Origin: DASXUG01 sp036504995
GTDB lineage: Bacteria; Pseudomonadota; Gammaproteobacteria; Burkholderiales; Methylophilaceae
Length of the DNA: 64,000 nucleotides
Direction of reading: 5' to 3'
Assembly (NCBI GenBank): GCA_036504995.1
Contig: DASXUG010000008.1
Location: forward strand, 124,001-188,000
The notes beneath the pieces were generated by a model. The model had not been told where the DNA came from. It saw nothing but the letters and a program-made list of their open reading frames with translations, and did no database searches. The position numbers and the translations under genes were made by a program. This document shows, piece after piece, positions 23,932 through 33,180 of this stretch. Position 1 is the stretch's first letter; each line of letters opens with the position of its first letter.

Positions 23932-26900
23932 ATGTTTACAAAAGTGTTAATTGCAAACCGTGGCGAGATCGCCTGCCGCGTTATTAGAACGCTCAAGAAA
24001 ATGGGCATACACTCAGTCGCCATTTATTCTGAAGCAGATGCTGGCGCACGCCATGTACTAGAAGCAGACGAGGCTGTGTGTGTTGGCCCAGCGCCTGCGG
24101 CTGAGAGTTATTTAAATGTTAGTAAAATTCTAGAGGTAGCTAAACAAACGGGTGCGCAGGCTATTCATCCTGGCTATGGTTTTTTGTCAGAAAATGCTGC
24201 TTTTGCCGAAAGCTGTGAGGCATTAGGCATTGCATTTATCGGCCCAACACCACAACAAATGCGTGACTTTGGCTTAAAGCATACCGCCCGTGAGTTAGCG
24301 CAAAAAAATGGGGTACCTTTGTTGCCAGGCTCAGGTTTATTGCGTGACGCAGAGCACGCTAAAACCGAAGCTGCTCACATTGGCTACCCTGTGATGCTCA
24401 AAAGTACCGCAGGTGGCGGTGGTATCGGTATGCAGTTGATTTGGGCTGAGCATGAGCTGGTGAGCGCGTTTGCTTCTGTACAGCGTCTATCTCAGGCTAA
24501 TTTTAAGGACACGGGCATTTATCTTGAAAAATATGTAGAAGCAGCCCGCCATATTGAAGTGCAAATCTTTGGTAATGGCTTGGGCGAGGTGATTGCGCTT
24601 GGTGAGCGTGATTGCTCAGTACAGCGTCGCAACCAGAAAGTAATAGAAGAAACACCCGCGCCAAATATTACAGAAGAGATTAGGCTGGCGCTGTGCCAGA
24701 CTGCCGTTAAGCTAGGGCGCGCAATTGCTTATCGCTCAGCCGGCACCGTAGAGTTTGTTTACGATAAAACGACAAGCGAATTTTACTTTTTGGAAGTGAA
24801 TACCCGTTTGCAAGTGGAACATGGCGTGACTGAACTGGTGACGGGGGTTGATCTGGTCGAGTGGATGATCCGTATTGCTGCAGGTGAAACGAATGCGTTT
24901 GCCGATTATCAGCATCAACCACAAGGTCATGCCATTCAGGTGCGTGTATATGCCGAGGATGCAAACAAAAGCTTTCAACCCTCAAGCGGTGTACTGACGG
25001 AAGTCACTTTTTCAGACCGCGCGCGCGTAGACACATGGGTGCAAACTGGCAGTGAAGTTTCACCATTTTATGACCCACTCATTGCCAAAGTGTTGGTGCA
25101 TAGTGCGGATAGGCCGCAAGCTGTAGATGCGATGCGAGCCGTATTAGCGGAAACCAGCATACATGGTATTGAAACGAATCTGGCTTATTTACAACAGGTA
25201 TTGGCGCACCATGTGTTTCCCGCTGGCGAACAAACTACTCGCTATCTCAATACCTTTGATTATCAGCCTGTCACTATCGATGTGCTGGATGGCGGGGTGA
25301 TGACGACCATACAAGACTATCCAGGCCGTGTTGGTTACTGGAATATCGGCGTGCCGCCTTCTGGTCCAATGGATCATCTCGCTTTTCGTTTAGCCAATAA
25401 GCTTGTTGGGAATGAAGAGGGCGTGGCTGGTATTGAGGTGACCTTAATAGGCCCTACACTAAAATTTAATACCGATGCAGTGATTGCGATTACAGGCCCC
25501 GCTATGACGTTGACTTTAGATGGTGCCCCATTAGCGATGTGGCAATCCCATTATATTAAAGCAGGCAGTACGCTGGGTATGGGTAAAGTATTGCAAGAGG
25601 GCTGTCGAACTTATCTAGCAGTGAAAGGTGGTTTTGATGTGCCTGATTATTTGGGCAGTAAATCAACCTTTACGCTTGGACAATTCGGTGGTCATGGCGG
25701 TCGGGCGATTCGGGTGGGAGATGTGCTGCGTGTTTACAAGTTAGCGCAAGACACATCCAGCATAGCGCTAGCAAAAGAAGCGCAACCTATTTATACCAGT
25801 CAGTGGGAAATCGGCGTGCTCTATGGCCCGCATGGTGCACCAGATTTCTTTACCGATGATGATATAGCGATGTTCTTCGCAACCGACTGGGAGGTGCATT
25901 ACAACTCTAACACCACTGGTATCCGCCTAATTGGCCCCAAACCACAGTGGGCACGTCAAGACGGTGGTGAAGCGGGTTTGCATCCCTCGAATATTCACGA
26001 TAATGCTTATGCCATTGGTGCCGTAGATTTTACTGGGGATATGCCCGTGATCCTTGGCCCTGATGGCCCAAGCTTAGGCGGTTTTGTTTGCCCTGTCACC
26101 ATCGTGCAAGCAGAATTATGGAAAATGGGGCAACTCAAAGCGGGCGATAAAATTCGCTTTAAACCACTTACCCAAGCGCAAGCCGCTGAGATGGAAGTTA
26201 CGCAGAATGCCTATGTTTCCAGTCTGCTCAGCAAGCCAGTCACTTTGCCATCTAACGCTATCCATACACTCAGCCCGATATTGGGTGAAATTACAGCAAC
26301 CGACAATCAAGTTAAAGTGGTCTATCGTCAGGCAGGTGATAAATATATGCTGGTGGAGTATGGCCCACTGGCTTTGGATTTGAATTTACGCTTCCGTGTG
26401 CATGCTTTGATGGAATGGCTAGAGACCCATCAAATCAAAGGGATTATTGATCTCACCCCTGGCATACGTTCATTGCAAGTGCATTATGAGAGCCTTGTGC
26501 TGCCAGTAAGCAAGTTAATTGATATTTTGCAACAAGCTGAGCGCGCATTACCTGCGATTGATGAAATGGTAGTACCGACGCGAATTGTGCATTTACCACT
26601 GTCTTGGGATGACGTAGCCACGCAGCTAGCCATTGAGAAATATATGCAATCGGTACGCAAAGATGCACCTTGGTGTGAAATGGTAGACGGGCATGCGAGT
26701 AATATTGAGTTTATCCGCCGTATCAATGGCTTAGCGTCGATTGAACAGGTAAAAGAAATTGTGTTTAACGCGAGTTATCTGACTCTGGGTTTGGGAGATG
26801 TATACCTAGGGGCCCCAGTAGCCACACCTGTGGATCCACGTCATCGTCTAGTAACTACAAAATACAATCCAGCACGTACCTGGACGCCTGAGAATGCCGT

Positions 26901-27570
26901 TGGCATAGGCGGTGCCTATATGTGTGTGTATGGCATGGAAGGCCCAGGTGGCTATCAATTTGTCGGGCGCACTATACAGATGTGGAATCGCTGGGGTTGT
27001 TTTAATGGCAAATCCGAAACGACCAATTTTACTGAGGGAAAACCGTGGCTATTACGCTTTTTTGACCAGATCCGCTTTTACCCTGTATCGGCAGCAGAGT
27101 TATTACAAATGCGTGCAGACTTTCCACATGGGAAATTTAAGCTCAATATCGAAGAAAGCACGTTTAGCTTAAAGGAGTATAACGCATTTTTAAAAGCAGA
27201 ATCAGCTACGATAGAGACCTTTAAAACCAAGCAGCAAACAGCATTTGATGAGGAGCGTGAACGTTGGATTGCCTCAGGTCAAGCTAATTATACCAGTGAC
27301 GCAGAGGTGGCGAATGACCAAGCAGATACATTGGTGTTGGGTGAAGGGTGTCGTGCTATTGCATCTCATGTAGCAGGTAATTTGTGGCAAGTGCAGGTGC
27401 AAGAGGGCGATATCGTTCAAGCAGGTGATGTGGTGGTGATTGTTGAGTCAATGAAGATGGAGATTGCAGTAACAACGCCATTTGCAGGTAAAGTTAGCAA
27501 GGTGTTATGTACTGCAGGTGGCGCGGTTGCCGCTGGGCAGAATTTGGTGGTGATTGAGGAGCCTCTATGA
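23932..27570 (+). CDS. guanidine carboxylase (urea carboxylase family), biotin-dependent
   Basis: A 1212-residue single-chain biotin carboxylase/carboxyltransferase. The order is biotin carboxylase with ATP-grasp (about 1-450), KipA/AHS2-like half (about 460-770), KipI/AHS1-like half (about 790-1010), a linker and a biotinyl domain with VESMKME, whose biotin acceptor is Lys1175. It adds bicarbonate to guanidine (or urea) with ATP. The two DUF1989 genes upstream and two guanidine riboswitch classes make guanidine the expected substrate: carboxyguanidine is deiminated to allophanate by the DUF1989 pair. Sequence motifs alone do not separate the two specificities with certainty; residues in the carboxyltransferase pocket decide. 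The ATG overlaps nothing upstream; the stop overlaps the start of atzF. Confidence 0.93.
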   Translation: MFTKVLIANRGEIACRVIRTLKKMGIHSVAIYSEADAGARHVLEADEAVCVGPAPAAESYLNVSKILEVAKQTGAQAIHPGYGFLSENAAFAESCEALGIAFIGPTPQQMRDFGLKHTARELAQKNGVPLLPGSGLLRDAEHAKTEAAHIGYPVMLKSTAGGGGIGMQLIWAEHELVSAFASVQRLSQANFKDTGIYLEKYVEAARHIEVQIFGNGLGEVIALGERDCSVQRRNQKVIEETPAPNITEEIRLALCQTAVKLGRAIAYRSAGTVEFVYDKTTSEFYFLEVNTRLQVEHGVTELVTGVDLVEWMIRIAAGETNAFADYQHQPQGHAIQVRVYAEDANKSFQPSSGVLTEVTFSDRARVDTWVQTGSEVSPFYDPLIAKVLVHSADRPQAVDAMRAVLAETSIHGIETNLAYLQQVLAHHVFPAGEQTTRYLNTFDYQPVTIDVLDGGVMTTIQDYPGRVGYWNIGVPPSGPMDHLAFRLANKLVGNEEGVAGIEVTLIGPTLKFNTDAVIAITGPAMTLTLDGAPLAMWQSHYIKAGSTLGMGKVLQEGCRTYLAVKGGFDVPDYLGSKSTFTLGQFGGHGGRAIRVGDVLRVYKLAQDTSSIALAKEAQPIYTSQWEIGVLYGPHGAPDFFTDDDIAMFFATDWEVHYNSNTTGIRLIGPKPQWARQDGGEAGLHPSNIHDNAYAIGAVDFTGDMPVILGPDGPSLGGFVCPVTIVQAELWKMGQLKAGDKIRFKPLTQAQAAEMEVTQNAYVSSLLSKPVTLPSNAIHTLSPILGEITATDNQVKVVYRQAGDKYMLVEYGPLALDLNLRFRVHALMEWLETHQIKGIIDLTPGIRSLQVHYESLVLPVSKLIDILQQAERALPAIDEMVVPTRIVHLPLSWDDVATQLAIEKYMQSVRKDAPWCEMVDGHASNIEFIRRINGLASIEQVKEIVFNASYLTLGLGDVYLGAPVATPVDPRHRLVTTKYNPARTWTPENAVGIGGAYMCVYGMEGPGGYQFVGRTIQMWNRWGCFNGKSETTNFTEGKPWLLRFFDQIRFYPVSAAELLQMRADFPHGKFKLNIEESTFSLKEYNAFLKAESATIETFKTKQQTAFDEERERWIASGQANYTSDAEVANDQADTLVLGEGCRAIASHVAGNLWQVQVQEGDIVQAGDVVVIVESMKMEIAVTTPFAGKVSKVLCTAGGAVAAGQNLVVIEEPL

Positions 27571-28895
27571 ACTTAAGTATTTCGCATCTGCAGACTGAGT
27601 ATCGTTCGGGTAGATTGACGCCCACCAAGCTAGTTGAGCAGCTTAATAAGTTGATTCATGCGAATGACGATTACCATATCTGGATATGTCGCCTGTCCTT
27701 AGACGAAATGCTGGCTTACGCGCAAAGGCTAGTAGGCGCAGACCCTGCCAGTCTACCTTTGTACGGTATTCCATTTGCGATTAAAGATAATATTGATTTG
27801 GCTGGTGTCCCAACTACCGCGGCTTGTCCTGAGTTTGCTTACCTACCAGACGCAAGCGCGACAGTGGTGCAAAAGTTAATTGATGCAGGGGCTATACCCG
27901 TTGGTAAAACCAATCTTGACCAATTTGCCACAGGCTTAGTAGGCGCTCGTTCACCTTATGGGGCCTGTAAAAACAGCATCAACCCTGAGTATATTTCTGG
28001 TGGCTCTAGTTCGGGTTCTGCGGTATCGGTGGCGTTAGGTTTAGCAAGTTTTAGTTTAGGGACTGATACCGCTGGCTCAGGCCGAGTGCCTGCTGCATTT
28101 AATAACTTGGTTGGCATTAAACCAAGTTGTGGTTTGTTAAGCGCTCATGGCATGTTGCCAGCCTGTCGCACTATTGATTGCATGTCCATTTTTGCCAAAA
28201 GTGTGTCAGATGCGGAAATTGTATTACAAGTGGCGCAAGGATTTGATGCGCAAGATGCATACTCTCGTAAAAAAGCCTGTCATGTACCTGCCACATTTAA
28301 ACCTGAGTTTAGTTTTGGTGTGCCTAAACCAGAACAGTTGGCTTTTTTTGATAACCTAGAAACCCCCAAGCTATTTGCTGCAGCGATTAAAAAACTGCAA
28401 GCATTGGGTGGTCATATGGTTGAGATCGATTTTGCCCCGTTTTTGCAAACCGCTCGCCTGTTATATGAAGGTGCTATCGTGGCGGAGCGCTACGCGGGCA
28501 TTCAACATTTTATTGAAACCAACCCCAATGCACTACATCCTGTGACTTATCAAATTATCAACGGCGCGACTAAATTTAATGCGGTAGATGCTTATCAAAC
28601 ACAGTATCAACTCAAAGGATTGCAACGGCAATCGGCGCAAGTATGGGAGGGTGTGGATGTGATCCTTACTCCAACTGCGGGTACGATTTATACCATCAAT
28701 CAAGTTGAAAATGACCCAGTGCAAACTAACAGTAATTTAGGTTACTACACTAACTTTATGAATTTGCTAGATTTATCTGCAATTGCCATACCTGCTGGTT
28801 TTCAGTCCAACGGTTTGCCATTTGGCGTTACCTTATGTGCCCCCGCATTTAGGGATGATGCATTGATTGATTTAGCAAAAAAATGGACTAGTTAA
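27567..28895 (+). CDS. atzF: allophanate hydrolase, amidase domain only
   Basis: A 442-residue amidase-signature enzyme of the AtzF type, splitting allophanate so that two ammonia and CO2 are released. The Ser-cisSer-Lys triad is placed by FAIKDNIDLAG (lysine about residue 74), GGSSSGSAVSVALG and the LGTDTAGSGRVPAA stretch. Canonical AtzF proteins are about 600 residues and carry a C-terminal domain; here that domain is missing and is encoded by the next gene. It overlaps the carboxylase stop by 4 bases, so it is co-translated with it. Confidence 0.92.
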   Translation: MNLSISHLQTEYRSGRLTPTKLVEQLNKLIHANDDYHIWICRLSLDEMLAYAQRLVGADPASLPLYGIPFAIKDNIDLAGVPTTAACPEFAYLPDASATVVQKLIDAGAIPVGKTNLDQFATGLVGARSPYGACKNSINPEYISGGSSSGSAVSVALGLASFSLGTDTAGSGRVPAAFNNLVGIKPSCGLLSAHGMLPACRTIDCMSIFAKSVSDAEIVLQVAQGFDAQDAYSRKKACHVPATFKPEFSFGVPKPEQLAFFDNLETPKLFAAAIKKLQALGGHMVEIDFAPFLQTARLLYEGAIVAERYAGIQHFIETNPNALHPVTYQIINGATKFNAVDAYQTQYQLKGLQRQSAQVWEGVDVILTPTAGTIYTINQVENDPVQTNSNLGYYTNFMNLLDLSAIAIPAGFQSNGLPFGVTLCAPAFRDDALIDLAKKWTS

Positions 28896-28951
28896 TACTC
28901 AGCAGTCTTGCAACAACTATGAAAGAGAAATTACATGAATAGGAAAATCAC

Positions 28952-29350
28952 ATGACTATGATTAAGGTCGCGCTATGTGGGGCGCATATGCAAGGTTTGC
29001 CGCTTAACCCACAGCTTACTGCTTTAGGCGGTGAACTCGTGATTGCTACACAAACCTCTCCTGATTACAAACTATTCAAGCTGCCAGACTTCATTCCAGA
29101 ACGCCCAGGTTTAATTCGCGTTAAGCAAGGAGGGACTTCAATTGCTCTTGAAGTTTGGCAACTCCCCATTGAGAACTATGGAAAACTGGTTGCTGCGGTA
29201 CCAGCGCCACTTGGTTTTGGTACGCTTACATTGATAGATGGCACTCAAGTGCAAGGTTTTTTGTGTGAGGCATATGCCACCGAAGGTGCGCTAGATATTT
29301 CCGCATTAGGCGGCTGGCGAGGATATTTACGCTCGCTTTCGCCAACTTAA
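28952..29350 (+). CDS. detached C-terminal domain of allophanate hydrolase
   Basis: A 132-residue protein matching the C-terminal domain of AtzF-type allophanate hydrolases (gamma-glutamylcyclotransferase-like fold), with FVCGAHM-like start (VALCGAHMQGLPLN) and the LGGWRGYLRS ending. In fused enzymes this domain processes the N-carboxycarbamate intermediate. It is in another frame from the amidase gene, 57 bases after its stop, with AGGAAAA just before the ATG. That supports a true gene split over a sequencing frameshift. The two proteins probably act in sequence or as a complex. Confidence 0.83.
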   Translation: MTMIKVALCGAHMQGLPLNPQLTALGGELVIATQTSPDYKLFKLPDFIPERPGLIRVKQGGTSIALEVWQLPIENYGKLVAAVPAPLGFGTLTLIDGTQVQGFLCEAYATEGALDISALGGWRGYLRSLSPT

Positions 29351-29367
29351 CTTTTACTCATTCAAGC

Positions 29368-29377
29368 GCTTTGCCAA
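29368..29377 (+). promoter_or_regulatory. GCTTTGCCAA motif before the ethanolamine permease
   Basis: This 10-base motif is identical to the arms of the palindrome at 30819-30851 before eutB. It lies about 70 bases before the permease start. A regulator binding site (perhaps of the AraC-type protein at the end of the module) is possible; the evidence is only recurrence. Confidence 0.35.
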
Positions 29378-29448
29378 AATGGGATAGCCGCATTAGTTTT
29401 TAAATTGCATCATGAGCATGCTATTTAAATAATTAAAGGGGCTTAGTA

Positions 29449-30807
29449 ATGAGTACTGATTTGAAATCGACCTTAAATGGTTGGCATTTATGGGGATTAG
29501 CGGTAGGTTTGGTTATTTCTGGCGAGTATTTTGGCTGGAGTTATGGATGGGATAAGGCGGGCACATTAGGTTTCTTGGTGACCTCTATCTTAATCGCTGT
29601 TATGTATACCACGTTCATTTTTAGCTTTACTGAACTAACTACTTCAATTCCTCATGCTGGCGGACCTTTTGCTTATGCAAGGCGTGCTTATGGGCCAAAA
29701 ATGGCTTTTGTCGCAGGCTTTGCAACCTTGATTGAGTTTGTGTTTGCACCACCTGCCATTGCGATGGCGATTGGTGCCTATCTTAATGTTCAATTCCCAG
29801 GTGTAGACCCTAAGCTATTTGCTATTGGCGCTTATGTCGTATTTGTGGCACTGAACATTATTGGCGTGCACATTGCAGCGACTTTTGAGCTCTTCGTCAC
29901 TATTTTGGCAATTGTTGAGTTACTAGTATTTATGGGTGTAGTTTCTCCTGGTTTTAGTATGAGTAATTTTGTTGCAAATGGTTGGGCTGGCCAGAGCGAT
30001 TTTAGTATGGCGGCTATCCCAGGCATTGTGGCTGCAATTCCATTTGCGATTTGGTTCTTTTTAGCGATTGAAGGCGTGGCAATGGCGGCTGAGGAGGCTA
30101 AAGATCCAACAAAGACAATTCCTAAAGCCTACATCGCAGGTATCTTAACTCTGGTGGCGTTAGCCATTGGTGTGATGGTGTTCGCGGGTGGTGCGGGCGA
30201 TTGGAAAGCCTTATCTAATATTAACGACCCATTACCTCAAGCCATGAAAATGATTGTGGGTGAGCATAGCGGCTGGTTACATATGTTGGTGTGGATTGGC
30301 TTGTTCGGCTTGATTGCTTCGTTCCACGGTATTATCTTAGGTTACTCACGTCAAATATTTGCCTTATCTCGTGCTGGGTTTATGCCTAAATATTTTGGTG
30401 CGGTTAACCAAAAATATAAGACTCCACATCGTGCCATCATTGCGGGTGCAGTTGTTGGGGTAGTGGCAATCTTGAGTGACGATATGCAATTCAATGGCAT
30501 GACGTTAACCGCTAACCTGATTACAATGTCAGTGTTTGGTGCGATTGTGATGTATATCGTATCGATGATGAGCTTGTTTACTTTACGCAAAAATGAGCCT
30601 AATCTGGTTCGTCCATTTAAGGCAGTCGCCTACCCACTGTTCCCAATTGTTGCTTTGGTGTTGGCTGTGATTAGTCTGGTAACGATCATCTATTATAATC
30701 AGCAACTGACTTTGGTATTCTTTGGCTTGATGGCATTAGGTTATGCATACTTCAGCATGACCCAGCATCACCGTGATGCCTCTTCAGATAATGTAATTAC
30801 TGTTTAA
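29449..30807 (+). CDS. eat: ethanolamine permease (APC superfamily)
   Basis: A 452-residue inner-membrane transporter with about 12 hydrophobic helices. The first helix region (WHLWGLAVGLVISGEYFGWSYG) and SFTELTTSIPHAGGPFAYARRAYG match the ethanolamine-permease branch of the APC superfamily, not general amino-acid permeases. It precedes eutB and eutC, consistent with ethanolamine uptake. AAAGGGGC about 10 bases before ATG 29449 is the ribosome-binding site. Although it follows the guanidine operon by only 98 bases, the repeat motifs here suggest its own control. Confidence 0.9.
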   Translation: MSTDLKSTLNGWHLWGLAVGLVISGEYFGWSYGWDKAGTLGFLVTSILIAVMYTTFIFSFTELTTSIPHAGGPFAYARRAYGPKMAFVAGFATLIEFVFAPPAIAMAIGAYLNVQFPGVDPKLFAIGAYVVFVALNIIGVHIAATFELFVTILAIVELLVFMGVVSPGFSMSNFVANGWAGQSDFSMAAIPGIVAAIPFAIWFFLAIEGVAMAAEEAKDPTKTIPKAYIAGILTLVALAIGVMVFAGGAGDWKALSNINDPLPQAMKMIVGEHSGWLHMLVWIGLFGLIASFHGIILGYSRQIFALSRAGFMPKYFGAVNQKYKTPHRAIIAGAVVGVVAILSDDMQFNGMTLTANLITMSVFGAIVMYIVSMMSLFTLRKNEPNLVRPFKAVAYPLFPIVALVLAVISLVTIIYYNQQLTLVFFGLMALGYAYFSMTQHHRDASSDNVITV

Positions 30808-30818
30808 TATTTAAAACT

Positions 30819-30851
30819 AAGCTTTGCCAATGATTATAATTGGCAAAGCTT
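30819..30851. promoter_or_regulatory. perfect 12-bp palindrome before eutB
   Basis: AAGCTTTGCCAA (30819-30830) is the exact reverse complement of TTGGCAAAGCTT (30840-30851), with a 9-base AT-rich spacer. It lies between the permease stop and the eutB start at 30870. There is no following T-run, so an operator or an mRNA-stabilising/processing hairpin is more likely than a terminator. A half-copy lies at 29368. Confidence 0.6.
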
Positions 30852-30869
30852 GTTCAAAATGGATTATAT

Positions 30870-32267
30870 ATGGCATATCAATATACCATTGGTGTTCACA
30901 CTTATCAGTTTGTTGATTTAAAAGAAGTGATGGCAAAAGCCACACCTGCACGCTCAGGTGACTTTTTAGCGGGTGTCGCGGCAGACACCTACGCAGAGCG
31001 TATGGCTGCACGCATGTGCCTAGCACAGGTTCCGCTTAAAACGTTTTTACAAGAACTGTTAATACCGTACGAAACAGACGAAGTTACTCGACTTATTATT
31101 GACACCCATGATGTGCAAGCTTTCGCGGAAATTAGTCACTTAACCGTGGCTGACTTCAGGGATTGGCTGTTATTAGATAGTACGGATAGTGCAACACTCA
31201 AGCGGGTTTCAGCAGGGATTACGCCGGAAATGGCGGCGGCCGTTAGCAAGCTTATGCGTAATCAGGATTTAATCTTAGTTGCTAGAAAATGCCATGTAAT
31301 CACGGCTTTTAGGAACACAATTGGGTTGCCAGGGCATATATCTTCGCGCCTGCAACCCAATCATCCTACTGATGATGCACGTGGCATCGCTGCATCCACT
31401 TTAGATGGTTTGCTGTATGGCTCAGGAGACGCTGTTATCGGTATCAACCCTGCCACAGATAGCCTGCCAGCATTGATGGATTTATACTACCTGATCGATG
31501 AAATTATTAATCAGTACGAAATACCAACACAATCCTGCATTTTGACCCACGTCACCAACCAAATTCAGCTAATAGAAAAAGGGGCGCCATTAGACTTAGT
31601 ATTTCAGTCGATTGCTGGGACCGAAAAGGCCAACAAGAGTTTTGGCATTGATTTAGCGGTGTTGCGTGAAGCACAATCCGCGGCTTTATCACTTAATCGT
31701 GGTACTGTGGGTAATAACGTCATGTATTTTGAGACAGGGCAGGGCTCTGTACTCTCTGCCAATGCCAATTTTGGTGTGGATCAACAAACTTGCGAAGCGC
31801 GTGCTTATGCTATTGCGCGGCATTTATCACCGCTACTCACTAATACCGTCGTGGGCTTTATCGGGCCAGAGTATTTGTATGATGGTAAACAAATTATACG
31901 CGCAGGATTAGAGGATCATTTTTGTGGGAAGCTATTAGGCGTTCCACTGGGGTGCGATGTCTGTTACACCAATCATGCCGAAGCTGATCAAGATGATATG
32001 GACACCTTAATGACCCTACTAGCCACCGCAGGGTTAACTTTTATTATGGGGATTCCGGGGGCTGACGATATCATGCTCAATTATCAAACCACCTCTTTTC
32101 ACGACACTTTGTATTTACGTAAAGTGTTAGGTTTAAAAGCTGCACCCGAGTTTGAAATGTGGCTCAAGAAAATGAATATTATGGATGAAAATGGTGTCGT
32201 ACAAGCCGTTAAGTCGGGCCATCATATGTTACAAAATATGCCTAAACATTTATTAAACGCTGCTTGA
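30870..32267 (+). CDS. eutB: ethanolamine ammonia-lyase large subunit
   Basis: A 465-residue catalytic subunit of adenosylcobalamin-dependent ethanolamine ammonia-lyase, converting ethanolamine to acetaldehyde and ammonia. Family segments include DLKEVMAKATPARSGD at the N-terminus, RNTIGLPGHISSRLQPNHPTDD (about 150-170) and FETGQGSVLSANANFG. The length is normal. I choose ATG 30870; an upstream TTG (30840) lies inside the palindrome. EutC follows 7 bases after the stop. The reactivating factor EutA is not in the window. Confidence 0.94.
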   Translation: MAYQYTIGVHTYQFVDLKEVMAKATPARSGDFLAGVAADTYAERMAARMCLAQVPLKTFLQELLIPYETDEVTRLIIDTHDVQAFAEISHLTVADFRDWLLLDSTDSATLKRVSAGITPEMAAAVSKLMRNQDLILVARKCHVITAFRNTIGLPGHISSRLQPNHPTDDARGIAASTLDGLLYGSGDAVIGINPATDSLPALMDLYYLIDEIINQYEIPTQSCILTHVTNQIQLIEKGAPLDLVFQSIAGTEKANKSFGIDLAVLREAQSAALSLNRGTVGNNVMYFETGQGSVLSANANFGVDQQTCEARAYAIARHLSPLLTNTVVGFIGPEYLYDGKQIIRAGLEDHFCGKLLGVPLGCDVCYTNHAEADQDDMDTLMTLLATAGLTFIMGIPGADDIMLNYQTTSFHDTLYLRKVLGLKAAPEFEMWLKKMNIMDENGVVQAVKSGHHMLQNMPKHLLNAA

Positions 32268-32274
32268 GAAACTG

Positions 32275-33114
32275 ATGAGTAAAGACATTAAATCTAGCCT
32301 AAAACAAGATGTTCCTCCGCAAGACGGCGTTCAATTAGACCGTGTTCAATCAGACCCTTGGGCACAACTTAAAAGTTTTACACGTGCTCGTATAGCGCTG
32401 GGGCGTGTAGGCAGTAGCCTACCCACCAAAGAGGTGTTGAGTTTTGGGCTAAGTCACGCTATGGCGCGCGATGCCGTACATTTAGCTTTGGATGTTGATG
32501 CGCTTGCTGCACAAATTGAGGCGCTAGGTTTGAATGTTATCAAGGTACATAGTCGCGCACCAGATCGTGCTGGATATCTGTTGCGTCCAGATTTTGGACG
32601 TAGATTAGACGCTGCAAGTTTAGGTATTTTACAAGCGAATAAACCTCAGAAACCGATAGATTTTATGTTGGTCATTGGTGATGGCTTATCGTCACTTGCC
32701 GTTCAGCGGCATGTTGCGCCATTAATTACCGAAATTCAAAAAATATTGCCCGAAACTTGGGTTCTGGGGGATGTAGTAATAGCGAGTCAAGCGCGCGTTG
32801 CTATAGCCGATGAGGTTGGAGAAGCTTTAGGCGCGCGCCTGATTGCCATGTTAATTGGTGAGCGTCCAGGTCTGAGCTCTCCTGATAGCTTAGGTATTTA
32901 TTTGACTTATGCCCCTAAAGTTGGTTACAGCGATGCTGATCGCAACTGTATTTCCAATGTGCGCCCAGAGGGGCTAAATTATGCGGCGGCTGCTAAGAAA
33001 ATGATGTGGCTGGCCGTTGAGGCGATGCGCTTGCAGGTTTCAGGGGTAATGCTTAAAGATGAAAGTGATGCGGTGCAAATAGAAGTGAAAGCTTCTCCCG
33101 AGCTTGGCATTTAA
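32275..33114 (+). CDS. eutC: ethanolamine ammonia-lyase small subunit
   Basis: A 279-residue small subunit that completes the B12-binding active enzyme with EutB. Recognised from the FTRARIALGRVGSSLPTKEVL stretch (about 35-55), HSRAPDRAGYLLRPDFGRRL and the AMLIGERPGLSSPDSLG / TYAPKVGYSDADRNCISN segments in the C-terminal half. It follows eutB directly. No microcompartment shell or acetaldehyde dehydrogenase gene is next to it, so acetaldehyde must be handled elsewhere. Confidence 0.94.
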   Translation: MSKDIKSSLKQDVPPQDGVQLDRVQSDPWAQLKSFTRARIALGRVGSSLPTKEVLSFGLSHAMARDAVHLALDVDALAAQIEALGLNVIKVHSRAPDRAGYLLRPDFGRRLDAASLGILQANKPQKPIDFMLVIGDGLSSLAVQRHVAPLITEIQKILPETWVLGDVVIASQARVAIADEVGEALGARLIAMLIGERPGLSSPDSLGIYLTYAPKVGYSDADRNCISNVRPEGLNYAAAAKKMMWLAVEAMRLQVSGVMLKDESDAVQIEVKASPELGI

Positions 33115-33140
33115 GGTGCTGATTTTTGATTAAGTATTTA

Positions 33141-33165
33141 AATAAAGGAGCTCAACCCCTTTATT
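33141..33165. terminator. probable bidirectional terminator between eutC and the AraC-type gene
   Basis: AATAAAGG (33141-33148) and CCTTTATT (33158-33165) form an 8-bp stem in the gap between two convergent genes. Runs of A and T flank it only weakly, so confidence is moderate. Confidence 0.45.
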
Positions 33166-33180
33166 ACTTTAGTCTATTTG

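Noticed and set aside
26912..27172. Additional frames inside the carboxylase gene and similar antisense frames across the window
   Set aside because: They lie within well-supported genes in other frames, show no recognised domain and lack ribosome-binding sites.
28896..28951. Frameshift in a fused atzF gene
   Set aside because: The gap has stop codons, a fresh ribosome-binding site and 57 bases with no coding look, so two genes are more likely; sequencing error remains a minor option.
30819..30851. Palindrome before eutB as an intrinsic terminator
   Set aside because: No T-run follows on either strand and it would cut the permease from eutBC; kept as a regulatory site.
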